The notes under the pieces are model-generated. The model worked only from the letters and a program-made list of their open reading frames with translations. It did not search any database and was not told the DNA's origin. Below, piece after piece: positions 35,705 to 46,600 of a DNA stretch of 64,000 nt (within the stretch, counting starts at the first letter, position 1; the number at the start of each line of letters is the position of its first letter). The position numbers and the translations under genes were made by a program. Source of the stretch: Phoronis australis (lineage: Eukaryota; Phoronida; Phoronidae); contig NMRA01000054.1 in NCBI GenBank assembly GCA_002633005.1, forward strand, positions 879,038 to 943,037. The letters are read 5' to 3'.

Positions 35705-36435
35705 GTTGACTGACTAGTAAATGAAAGCAAACGACAACGGAACTTAAAACAACCGAGGTAGAACAATGACTGACTCGGTAGCTCTCACAGTAAGACTATA
35801 TGAAAAGAAATTGGCGCGAAATGCTTGCCTCCTAAAACATCACTTCCGGAGTAGCGGACGAGTAATTAATAAAATTACGAAAAGCTGTAATTAAGTGGAA
35901 AACATGTCTAGGATAACCAACCAACCTTATTTTAGCTCAAAATGACATGGAAAAAGGTTGCCTTCGCCTTTAACGTAATTTCAGTTCCCTTCAAGCGGTA
36001 TTTAATTTTACTCAGTTTATGTTAACCTACGTATTTGATTTTAGTATTTTAAACTTTGCCAAGAATGTAATAAAGGTTTGTCCACACACATACATATGAA
36101 CCATTCATAGATTTTTTAGTTCTTTTAACACGCACTTTTGTCAGTTTTCTAAATGTGGTCATTTTTGGGTTGTGTAAACTAACCTATTAGTGCGGCATCA
36201 AAATTGATATTAATCACATCTTGGATCCTGTTCGTGATCCCACTCACACCGGCAATAGTAATCGGTATGCGCCAAATTGCACGCTCGTGCAGTCACGTGG
36301 ACTATTTTATTTAAATACAATTTGTCATTTACGAATTATACTGAGTGTGAAGATAAGTGTTTATTTAGACCACTTCACCGTAACAAGTTCGATAGTGTTC
36401 CGTGCGCCGATTTGAATTGATTTCAGGGACCCGTT

Positions 36436-36745
36436 TTATGAAAGGTCGTAAATCGTATCTAAAAGATGAAAGGTCGCAAGTCGTAACTAAGAGATGAAAG
36501 GTCGTAAGTCGTAACTAAGAGATGAAAGGTCGTAAGTCGTAGCTAAGAGGTGAAAGATAGTAAGTCGTAGCTAACAGGTGAAAGGTCGTAAATCGTAGTA
36601 AAGAGATAAAAGGTCGTAAGTCGTAGCTAAGAGATGAAAGGTAGTAAGTCGTAGCTAAGAGATGAAAGCTTGTAAGTCATAGCTAAGCGATGTAAGGTCG
36701 TAAGTCGTAACTAAGAGATGAAAGGTCGTAAGTCGTAACTAAAAG
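36436..36745 (+). repeat. 28-bp minisatellite, about 11 copies
   Basis: Tandem units of AGATGAAAGGTCGTAAGTCG plus TAACTAAG with a few substitutions. It is unrelated to the minisatellites at 27 and 33.4 kb and has no coding frame. Confidence 0.95.
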
Positions 36746-37031
36746 GGTCGGTTGGTGATGCACCACCACCTAAAATGGCTGCCGTAGTGAGTGACAGCTA
36801 ACTCCTGCGTTATGAGTACTCAGTCAACTGCCGTCTTATGTTTTGTTTTCGCGGAAACCCCAGCACTGCTTAAAAACGTATGAAAAAATATGGTAAATAT
36901 AAACAGGGCTGAAAGTAATGAACTGTTCGTATTTTAGTATTATATTTCGAAGCTCATCTTGTGTTCTAAACTGATGAATGTAAAGGCAAGAACATTAAGA
37001 GTTGATACCTAGACAGTGTCACCGTCACTAC

Positions 37032-37208
37032 TTAGCAGTATAGACGGTGATGCTCCCATAGGGCCTTCATACGCTGGAAGCTTTTATGTGTACGCCTCAC
37101 ATTGATTAAACCATCATAGTCACATATTGCTACAAGTACCTTTTGCGCATAGAAGGACACCTTAGGAGGCCGCCGATGTCTAATTCTTTCCAACTCGAAC
37201 AAATACTC
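37032..37208 (-). pseudogene. Exon-like relic EYLFELERIR, copy A
   Basis: The minus-strand frame EYLFELERIRHRRPPKVSFY, then YDGLINV and QRMKALWEH to a stop, is a diverged copy of the exon at 60806-61006. The AG acceptor present in that copy is GG here, so it could not splice the same way. The protein family is not recognised. Confidence 0.35.
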
Positions 37209-38275
37209 CCGTCATCAAACAGTTTATGAGCAGTCCGTCGTTAACCAAATCGGCAACTTATCATTTTTGTGCTGCGCGTGAAGGGGGTATCACGTCATAA
37301 ATTATATCCTGCTCTTTGCTTGTTTCTTGCACGAAGCAATTTTTTCGCTGGGAAAGAACTGACAGTTCGATGTTAGATTCAATACGTCAACTTCACCCGA
37401 CTAGAAGTTTCATGCTCCGAACTTGATGGTGAGTTTTCTTAAGCATAGCAATCACTTTAGATAATTAGCGTAAAGCGCAACTGAATGACACCAGTTTTAT
37501 AAGGATAACTGGTTTAAACAAAACTATTTTATATAAAGACTGGTCTATAATAACTTTAAGCATATATAAAAACGAGCCAGTTAATTGTCTAAAATAGGTT
37601 GGAGCCTTCCTAATCCCAGTCCTATTGAAGGGTCTGATCCGTGTACAGTATATTATAGCAGCTTCAGTCGATGCAATTCACACGAGACACTGCATTGTTC
37701 ATGTCGACAGACTTATCTGTCACCCGTACTATCGCCACCGTTGTCTTATAATGTGGCGGTGTGAAGTGGTCGTTCTCTTGATTGATGTGTCTGTTTTTGC
37801 TGAAGCAACAGGTGCAATATCGAAACTTAGCATCATAAATTAGTTCTGAGGTGATGGGTTCAGGGAACGACAGCAGTCAGTCGTTCCGACCCCTGATCTT
37901 TGCTCGGTCATTTTTGTACTGTTGTAATTGAAGGACACATGGTACCCCTATGTTTGTCCATTGTCATACTCCTCTGGATCCGCGCTTTAGTAGCTATGGT
38001 AATGCCGATACCTCTGCTGCAACGTTTGTTTGTTTTCGGTTCACTTCACTAAAGAAACTGATGTCATATTGTTCGTCATATTAAAAGTAGGTGTGGTATT
38101 CTGGATTTGAAAAGAACGTGCGATTCGCCATTGCTTGAGACCGGCGTGTTATTCTATTCCACGAACGTGGTCTCGAGGAGCTGTCAGTTTTTGGGAAGAT
38201 TAAATATTACTTCTCATCTATGTACAGGTGAGACATTTCACCATTTTAAATGATATATTGTGATTTCTATTACAG

Positions 38276-38319
38276 AAATACATCTGAACTTGACAATTTG
38301 GCATCGGCTTTGGAACAAG
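38276..38319 (+). other. Orphan micro-exon candidate
   Basis: TGATTTCTATTACAG is followed by 44 bp and then GTTAGT. The frame set by one leading base gives NTSELDNLASALEQ. The sequence vaguely recalls the start of an XendoU domain (EL..L...LW..D), which would fit the somatomedin-B relics downstream. This is weak. Confidence 0.2.
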
Positions 38320-39150
38320 GTTAGTTGAACTCGCCATGCCTTGACTGTGTGAAAAAGTCTTGTTCCCAACTTTTACTTAAAATGCTTCTAGAACCTTATA
38401 CAGGGCTCTTTTCAGGAAATGCGTCTAGACTACTTCGTAAGGAACAAGCTGAGATAATTTTAAACCAGCATATGGTTTAAATCAAGAAACATTTTAAGTT
38501 TAATTTTTCATGAAGCGCAGGCTTGTTGCCGCCTTAACTGATGCCCTCCGAATTCATTGTCTCACTACATGCAATTGATACACCAAAACATGCGACTTGG
38601 ATCGTAAACAAACGAAAAACAACAAAGCACAGATATAATTTTTGTTGCCCTGAATCTGAGTATCGATCTGCTCACGTCTAAAAGAGAAGCTTTTTTAGGC
38701 GCGTGCAAATATGTGCGAAACGCTTGAGTAAAAATATTTTCATATTGGTGCATAATAGACACATATACCCCAATTACATAATATCACTTGAAATTAATAA
38801 GACAATTCAACCACGAGATTTCCGTTGCAAATAGAAATAAGAATCGTAATATAACATGCATTAGTATGATGTACGTCTCAATGATTTTCCCCAGGGATTT
38901 CATCGCAGAAGCGCACGCACAGAAATTTCCAGTATCTTCATAAGTACCATCTACACTCACGATTCATATAAAACCTGGCAGATCCAGGATGTCGTAAGGG
39001 TGCGCACCACAATTTTCGATTGAAAACTCCTGCCCACCGGGGTAGGATTTAAAATCGCCATGCCGACGGAAGTTTTTATTATTCGTCTACAACCGTGAAA
39101 GGTGAAATTGTCAACATCAACTCTAAGAGGCTATGTTGGATTTATTCCAG

Positions 39151-39267
39151 CTAAGTCATGTGTCGGCCAATGTGGGAGAAGTTAGAATAACCGTCTGCAG
39201 CGTCAATGCAACTTGGTATGCCCCAAGTATGGTAACTGTTGCCAAGATTACTTCAGCGCATGAGTCG
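39151..39267 (+). pseudogene. Broken somatomedin-B exon, copy A
   Basis: Acceptor TTTATTCCAG and donor GTAAGT bound a 117-bp phase-1/phase-1 exon. The frame reads SCVGQCGRS, stop (TAG, 39183-39185), NNRLQRQCNLVCPKYGNCCQDYFSA, stop (TGA, 39261-39263), VG. The Cys pattern C-x3-C ... C-x3-C-x5-CC-x-DY is that of somatomedin-B domains, and the TGA stands where the last Cys should be. Splice signals are intact but the frame is not, so this looks like a decayed exon. Confidence 0.65.
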
Positions 39268-39308
39268 GTAAGTAGACCGGATGCATGGCACCAACGTAGT
39301 GTTTTTAA

Positions 39309-40662
39309 AGGCGAAGGCAACCTTTTTTCATGTCATTTTTAACAAAAATTAGGTTCGTTGATTATCCCAGACATGTTTTTCACTTATTTACTGCTTTTCG
39401 TAATTTAATTAATACTCGTCGTCTACTCCGGAAGTGACGTTTTGGGAGGCAAGAATTTCGCGCCAATTTCTTTTCATATAGTCTGACTGTGAGAGCAGTC
39501 GAGTCAGTCATTGTTCTACCTCGGTTGTGATAAGTTTGGTCGTCATTTGCTTTTGCTTAAGAGTCAGTCAACATGCCACGCTGTTGCTGCGTACTGGGGT
39601 GTACTCATTATCGTCTCACGTACAGAGGAAGAACTGTCCCATTTGCCCTAGTGTCCTGCGACACACTCCCACTAGAGGGTGATCTGAGCACCCAAACTGC
39701 TTAGATCCCGCCGTGTGACTCCCTCGCCACACACCTGACACCTAAATAGCTCCAATACAAGTCCACAATAAACTTATCAAACTTAGGCTCACCGATCTGT
39801 TCATTGGATGACGAACTGTCCTCTTCACTGGGTGTCGAACTCGGCCTGTATTCACTCCCACTACTCAACATCGCTGCAGGGCTGCTTACAGGCTCTGGGC
39901 TAGAGACAACAGCACAGGGCGAATCACTGCTAGTTTCCGGAATTGCACGCAATGGAGTACGTTCGGAGGCACGGGTGACAGTAGATGAAGTGCCTCCAGT
40001 CACTGTATATAGTGGCCATGGCTCGCGAGGCTTCTCGCTTCAAAAACGCACTTTTCGGGGTTGGCGACGGGACACTGCCGGGAATCAACAGCGACGGTAT
40101 GGTACCCTTCTTCAGGCGTTGTTTCGCAGGGACCTTCATCTTCAGCGTACATATCTGTGTCGTAATCTGACGCCAGAAAATGCTTGCCACACACTCGGTA
40201 ACCCTCCACTGCTTTGTACGTTGCGTGGACGGGTAGCGCTGCGTTCTTCACATGAACGAGCTAGCCAAGTACGGCGAAGTGTGTCATTCCTCGGAAAGCG
40301 TCGCAAGGTACCCAAAGCGCGTGCAAAGATTTTATAGTATCTTTGGCGCGTGTGAGACGATAATGAGTACATCTCGACACGCAGCAACAGCGTGGCATGT
40401 TGACTGACTCGTAAACAAAAGCAAACGACGACCAAACTCATCACAACCGAGGTTGAACAATGAGTGACTCGACAGCCCTCGCAGTCAGACTATAACGAAG
40501 AAATTGGCGCGAAACTCTTGCCTCTGAAGACGTCACTTCCGTAGTAGAGGACGAGAAATTAATCAAATTACGAAAAGCTGTAATTAAGTGAAAAATGTGT
40601 CTGGGATAATCAACGAACCTTATTTTTGCTAAAAGGGACATGAAAAAAGGTTGCTTTCGCCT
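39309..40662 (-). mobile_element. Kolobok-like TTAA transposon, copy 3
   Basis: TTAA on both sides (39305-39308 and 40663-40666). Structure and sequence are very close to copy 1 (24.7 kb): the same long inverted ends, the same internal arrangement, THAP start MPRCCCVSRCTHYRLTRAK-like, broken by frameshifts and an extra ATAGTATCTTTGGCGCGTG segment near 40335. No transposase core. Copies 1 and 3 are clearly one deletion subfamily. Confidence 0.8.
39701..40400 (-). pseudogene. THAP-domain protein of the transposon, frameshifted (copy 3)
   Basis: Minus-strand pieces equal to those of copy 1: a THAP start, KQRLKKGTIPSLLIPGSVPS, and the Ser/Glu tail SSTPSEEDSSSSNEQIGEP. They lie in different frames, so the protein is not made intact. 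Confidence 0.65.
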
Positions 40663-41184
40663 TTAACGAAAGGAATGGTCCTCGCTCGCACAGTGGCTCA
40701 ATAACAAAAATAAGTAAAAAGTAGTCTGAAAAAATGTTGCTCTATTTTCTACAACGGTCTGATCCAAAATATTCATTGCAAAAACTCAAAACTGAATATG
40801 CATTGTTTAAGTTGCTTTAAGTTTAGTAAGAAATTGTGTTACGACATAAGAATAATGGCAAAAAATATGCCTACCGAGTGTTGACCCTATGTCAGCTGGG
40901 GTTTTACCACTCTGAATTTGTGGGGATTTTGTAGTGGTCGCGTCTACTTTGTGGGTATTTTGACTTTGGGGTATCGTTTCGAGTAAAGTATATCTTGTAC
41001 ACATATGGCCTGCCTTGGACCCGCGACCATCATCTCGAGAGAGTCGATTCCAAAATTGACGAATCGTATAGGGGCCTACCACACGCTTTGAGTAGTTTCC
41101 AACATCATACGTGATTGGACAACTTTCGAATTGAGTGTGTAACAAAGTTTGATGATCACGGACCAAGGTGGTACCTGAAATTTG

Positions 41185-41460
41185 TGGTGACGCGGTGTCC
41201 TTCCTGTACAAAACCGTCCATAACCTGTTTGCTTTTCCTAAATTCGTACCTTTCACTCCTACATACCTCCAAATCAAGTAATTCCCACTCTCATATCTTT
41301 GAAAGATCATACATCCGCACTGCATACTACTTAAACTCCGATTTCTTTCCATCTACCATTTTACACTGGAATAGACTCCCACAATTCTTCATCTCGTCAG
41401 AAACAATAGAAATATTCACAGGTCACATCTTGAACATCAATCTTATACAGTAGGCGAATC
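41185..41460 (+). mobile_element. 3' fragment of a non-LTR retrotransposon (LINE)
   Basis: The plus strand reads SFLYKTVHNLFAFPKF and, after a frameshift, ERSYIRTAYYLNSDFFPSTI then LHWNRLPQFF. LYK..HNL...P and (S/D)FFP.TI..WN.LP are the C-terminal hallmarks of reverse transcriptases in CR1/L2-type LINEs. Only the tail is present, so it is 5'-truncated and dead. Confidence 0.75.
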
Positions 41461-41596
41461 AATAAAACCTGTTTTATCTTGGCACTCACCAGCATTTTGT
41501 TTTATCGTTATTTTTCACAGTTATGTACACCTCAGTTTTATACTAACATGCGCCAACAAGTAAGGATCGATACCACGATCGTTTGTAGTATATGGG

Positions 41597-41625
41597 AAGA
41601 AGAAGAAGACGAAGAAGAAGAGGGG
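41597..41625 (+). repeat. Purine-rich GAA/GAAGAC microsatellite
   Basis: A short GAAGAAGAAGACGAAGAAGA run, too short to draw further meaning from. Confidence 0.7.
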
Positions 41626-41904
41626 GCGCGACAGTTATGGCAACCTGTAGGGTTGTTAGTATTCTCTTCATAATGTTTATTTTTGGCAACCAATTTCTCC
41701 ATTGTTCAGACAATGCGTTTGTCAGGATTTTTGGCAGCATCACCTACCTAGTGTGTGGGAGACGACCTCTCTCGCCTCGGAATGCATGTTCGCTTTGTGA
41801 AAAGATATTTGGTAGTGCACGCATACCTTTGCTCTTGTCGACTGTTTAGGACCCACCCGTTCTACGACTTTCACCACGAGGGTGGCGAAAGTTTCAAGGC
41901 TACT

Positions 41905-42017
41905 GACGTGCGCGGGCAAATGCAATCGACAATACGACAGGTCTCTGCCATGTCAATGAAACAAAGAATGTTCCAAGTATCGTAACTGTTGCAAGGACTA
42001 TCCACGACTATATCAAG
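41905..42017 (+). pseudogene. Broken somatomedin-B exon, copy B
   Basis: The frame reads LTCAGKCNRQYDRSLPCQ, stop (TGA, 41957-41959), NKECSKYRNCCKDYPRLYQG and then donor GTACGG in phase 1. The TGA occupies a conserved Cys position (PCQ-C-NKEC), and the last Cys is Tyr. The sequence around CCAAGTAT.GTAACTGTTGC is shared with copy A, so the two are related. The 5' acceptor is not clear. Confidence 0.6.
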
Positions 42018-42715
42018 GTACGGTAAGACCACTTCGTCTCGACTCGTTACCAGGCCTAATGGTCTGTCAAACAGGACTGCAGCCGCAATCTAAACCATCT
42101 GGATAGAGACCACCTTGAGGCCGATTCAATGGTTGCAACGATTGGTCTGAGAACTTCAGAATTTTATAGAACATTAAAAGCCTAAAAACTCGTAGTAAAC
42201 TTTATCTTCAGTGAAACTCGTCTATGTATATGGACTACTGCTTGTCCCACGATAGGAATAATAACTTTGTCATAAATTATTTTGCACGAATCTTTCAATA
42301 TATCTGTCTTAGCCCCAGCCCCCTATGATGCCCCACCCATGATTTAAAGCACGTAATTGAAAGCACTGGTTTGAAGTCTCCTTCCAAATGGGTATTCTTT
42401 GTTTTTCACAGGATCAGAGTGGAGCTTACAAACAGTTCTGAGTGTTAGTCAAAGTAGCTAAGGCAAGAGACTAGGCTGTGAACAGAGAATGAAAACTAAT
42501 TGCCCAACACTTTTGTGTTGTAAATCTGCAGAAGGGTCAAAACTGAACACCAAACCATACACCTTGAAAACAACATGTTCGAAGAAAAGAACAAATTGAA
42601 AAGATTGCTATGTACATTTTACTTTTAGTAATGAACAAATTTACAATAAAGATACTATACACAATGTACATGGATATCATCATCCTGCAATTTGGAATCT
42701 AAACTTATGAACACT

Positions 42716-42721
42716 TTTATT
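42716..42721 (-). terminator. Candidate CDK11 polyadenylation signal
   Basis: AATAAA on the minus strand, 0.93 kb below the CDK11 stop codon. It is the first canonical hexamer I noted in this direction; the cleavage site cannot be seen. Confidence 0.35.
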
Positions 42722-43650
42722 GACTGTTTCATCCATCGATTGCAGCTCAAGAAATTTGGCCTTAATTCGGGGACAATCTTGTGACACCTTCTTTAATGTA
42801 ATTACATAACTGGTGATGCGAGATCGCTTTCCCACCAGAGACAACTAAAAACGTGACTGTTCTGATTGTTCACGAAATGTCCACATCAACTCGATAGTTA
42901 ACAGCAATGATATCTGAGATATTGCAAAATGTCTGATTGCAAATTCCCATTTACCCACCTCCCCCGTTTGTAACTAAAACAAAATACCCTCAGCTTTGTC
43001 AACTGATTACAGAAAGTGTAATGCAGTTCATGCAGTATTCACAAATAAAGGTCATTCAGCACTTCTTCTGAAGTCTGTCAACAATCTTGATTGACAAGCA
43101 AAGAATTTCAGTTACATATCAGGTCTTAGCAGTCCCTTTACTCTCTCAGGGGAAGCGGTAGCATCCGAGATCAGCAAGCTCCACCATACCGCTTAACAGT
43201 GCCACCTTTGGGGCACAATACAAGGATGATGCATTGAGACAAGCAGAATTTTGCGTGTTGGCATCAATACACATGTCCAAGTTGTGTCAGAGGTAAACAA
43301 CTGATCCAGGAATGAGTTGGAGAAGTCTAGCGATTCCATATAGTGCTTAACTATACACCTTGTTATCTTGAGTGTATTAAAACAAGAACTTGAGAACAAA
43401 TGCATCACATTAGTCTGCTGCTCTTGAACCAGCCAAATATTACAAAGGCAAATCTCATCTTCCATCTAATCAGAATGCACGAATGCTACTTGGTTCAGTA
43501 ACCAATGAGAAGCCAGAACAACCCATCATGCTCCTAGCACCAGCAAAGAGTGTATAAGCTCCACCCACTCCAGTATTTCCAGGAAGAGATGTCCGTCACT
43601 CATCTTGTCAACCACTAGAATTCTGGTTCCAACATTGCCACAGCCCATTG

Positions 43651-46600
43651 TTAGAACTTCAGACTAAAGCCAACACCCACTGCTGATGTTCCCTTGGCTG
43701 CTGTTCCCATGTGGAACCCTGGACCACTGGCTGTCAAGGCAGCCTCATCATCAGGATCACCCTGTAACAAGGGACATGTTTTAAGTAAATGCAATTCGCA
43801 AGGGAGACATTTTCAGAATAGCAACACAGAAGGATGGACAATTTTATCTGGTGGGTCTCACACTTGCATGCTAATGAACACCGTACTTTCTCAGCAACAC
43901 AGTTCTTTCCTAACAAACTGCAATTCTTTTCTCCTAAAAAGCACAATTCTCCTCTTCCGAATTCGGCATTTTTCTCACAACCACCATTTCTGATAATACT
44001 ATGAACACTGTTCCTTTTTAACAATTCTTCAAGAGAAAAGAATGTCATTCATAAGAAAAGAAAGGCAGTTTACGAGAATAGAAATGCGTTGGAGGAAAAG
44101 AATTACGATTCATGACAAAGACCTACAATTCGCAGGAAAAATGTCTCACAGCAAGCCTTAGGGACATCAGGAAAATGGCCTCAACTCAAAACCGAACCTC
44201 CTCCTTTGAAATCCTGTTCTTAATCAATTAGTCATGAAAGACGTGGTTCTTCCTATGTTACCAAACCACTTTGACAAAAAATATGTTGCTTTTGAGGGAA
44301 AAATTCACCATTTAAACGTGATGGCGCAGACTTTTTCCTTTACATATTGCGGCGCAGGTTTCAAATTGATTCGACGCAGACGACAACCGATTATGTTATT
44401 TTACTTGGCCTAATCGCATACACTAAAAAACAAACCTGCTCCACTTTCAGTACCCATGCAGAACAATCTCCTCATGATAAAATAAATTACACTTGGTGTC
44501 TTCAAAAACCTTCACACTCACCATAAGCAGGGCGTAAGCCTTACCCCCTGATGGAGGTTTGGGCGTGGCCTGATGCTTGCGGGGCTGCTCACTTTTGGCC
44601 GGCCATGTGGGGAACATGGAGGGATCGACCGGGTGAGGCGACTCGTTGAAAAAGTCCACTTTGAGAGCCTCTTCTGCAGAGATCCTCCTGCCTGGATTGT
44701 ACGTCAAGAACCTGAGAAAAATGGAAAAAGTTCAAAACACACACAGAAATACTTCAGACGGTATGCCATGCTTAGTACCATACTGATTCAGTTATGTCCT
44801 CTGATTCCTATTTGACCATGAACTTAGGGTGCCTTAGGAGTTTTGCAAGACTTGGCACATATTCTGCAGTTGGCAAAACGCATCACATCAATTCACCCAA
44901 TAACCTATAGCAAAGCAATCGTTGCCAAATCCCAAGAAATTAATCAAACCCCTGTGCTTATTCAAACCTTCACTAACTTAGCTTCAACTCCTGAAGCTGA
45001 TTTAAGCAAGACAGTGTGTTAAATATACTTCCAAACTATCTGTACTGTAACCACATGACACATATTTTGTCATACATTTGGTATTTCGCTCAAAAAGCAA
45101 TCATTATTTTTTAGACAGAGGAAAAGACTCATTGACCCATTGTAACAAAATCAGCGACTCACTTTTTATGCAAACTTTGATCACTGAAAAACTCTTGCAG
45201 TCATTCACATATAACGTGAATTTTTACAATTTTCAGAGTTCTCATGGAACTCAAAAATGCGTAAAGTCAATTATTATTCCCTTCTCACTCATTGTTCCTT
45301 ACTTGTTCATCAGTTCAAAGCCAGCATCAGACAGGTAAGCACCGAACCTGTTGCGCAGAGTGTTATACGGATAGTCGGCAAATGTGCACTTCTTCATAGC
45401 TGGAAGTTCACTGACCCCAGGCCAGATTTTGTCACTAGGGGTTCCTAGGTCCTGAAAACACAACAGAACTGTATGCCACCATACTTCAAAAAGAATGTGA
45501 GCGAATCACAGCCTCAGAATACTGCCTAGTATTGGGCACCAGGATCGCCTTTTTAATTTGTTTCCTGGACATTTCCAAAGGCATAACACCATACATACAG
45601 CTACAGGTGATATGTTTTCAAGTCTCGTAAGATATTTATCACAAGCCTGTTGCAAATCTCTGCATTGTTAATGCTAAATTATAAAAAATTAGAAAGCATA
45701 AAAAGAACGAAGACCTCTGTCAAGGCACTGAAGATTCCATCAAAAATCCAACATTTTACAGTAAGCTGAATGGAAGGCACTCAATGCTTGCAGCCACAAC
45801 AGAGGAAAGGTTGAAAATTCCTTTCAACATACTGTAACTGATAAAAATGACAGGGTTCAGTGAAAAATTGGTATTTAAGCATGAAAAATAACGGGTGTAT
45901 TCACTAAATAAAATTACTGTTGATAAACTATAGAATAGATAATTGTTTAATTGTCAATAACTACGCAGTAGCAGACAAATTAATGCAACTAGGCTTACCT
46001 TAAATATTTTGTTGAGCTGGTCAATTTCTGACTTGCCTGGCCATAGTGGTTTCAGCGTTAAAAACTCAGCAAAGATACAACCAACTGACCACATATCAAC
46101 GGCTGTTGAGTATTCCTGTAGTGTCAACATAACTCAGTGATATCAGGATATGAGGACTATGTTCCAACACAGAATTAGTGTTACAAATATCAGTGGAGTT
46201 GCTACAGGAAACATGAGATAAATGCCTATGAATAATAGTTTTCTAATAAAACGAATTGGCAGGTTGTACATAAGAAATTAAACTTTATCTCTTTATCTAC
46301 TCCTCTTGTAAACTTAGTTACTGTAAAGTGACTAATGTATTTTACATAGTTTATGTCATGTAATTAGCTGGCCGTTGATCCATGATACTTTGTGCATTAA
46401 ATTGAATGTATGGAATGAACAGCACACGACAAAAGCAAACAAACAAACAAACAAACAAACAAACCAAATACTGTCTCACCATACTGACGACTAATTTTGC
46501 TTACAGCAATGACACTTCAAATCCTAACTACATAATAGTGTTTCCCCCGAACTTGACTTTCCGGTAACCCCCCCATCCCCCTTATTTCCAGCCAACTCGG

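Larger units (their letters stand above)
34273..35969. mobile_element. Kolobok-like TTAA transposon, copy 2 (two opposed frames)
   Basis: TTAA flanks the element (34269-34272 and 35970-35973). The inverted ends begin AGGCGAAG and share CATGTCATTTTGAGCTAAAA and CACTTCCGGAGTAGCGGACG with copies at 24.7 and 39.3 kb. Unlike those copies, this one keeps a plus-strand frame (34610-35005) with a P2RX7-C-type cysteine motif facing a minus-strand THAP frame (35255-35704) and a third zinc-like stretch. A DDE catalytic domain is absent, so it must be mobilised in trans or be dead. Confidence 0.8.
26690..42700. other. Repeat-rich interval without a supported intact gene
   Basis: Between the MGCVSS promoter and the end of CDK11, 16 kb hold three minisatellites, two Kolobok-like elements, a LINE tail, a GTACGACTT block, a tRNA-like relic and several exon relics (entered separately). 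The stretches 29600-31000, 31450-32380, 32540-33400, 36760-38270 and 42020-42700 show nothing I can support beyond AT-rich unique sequence. Confidence 0.6.

Noticed and set aside
36436-36745. Regular direct repeats that might suggest a CRISPR array
   Set aside because: Units are contiguous with no unique spacers, and the DNA is animal.
40807-41352. 181-codon minus-strand frame
   Set aside because: Antisense to the LINE tail over part of its length; no recognisable domain.
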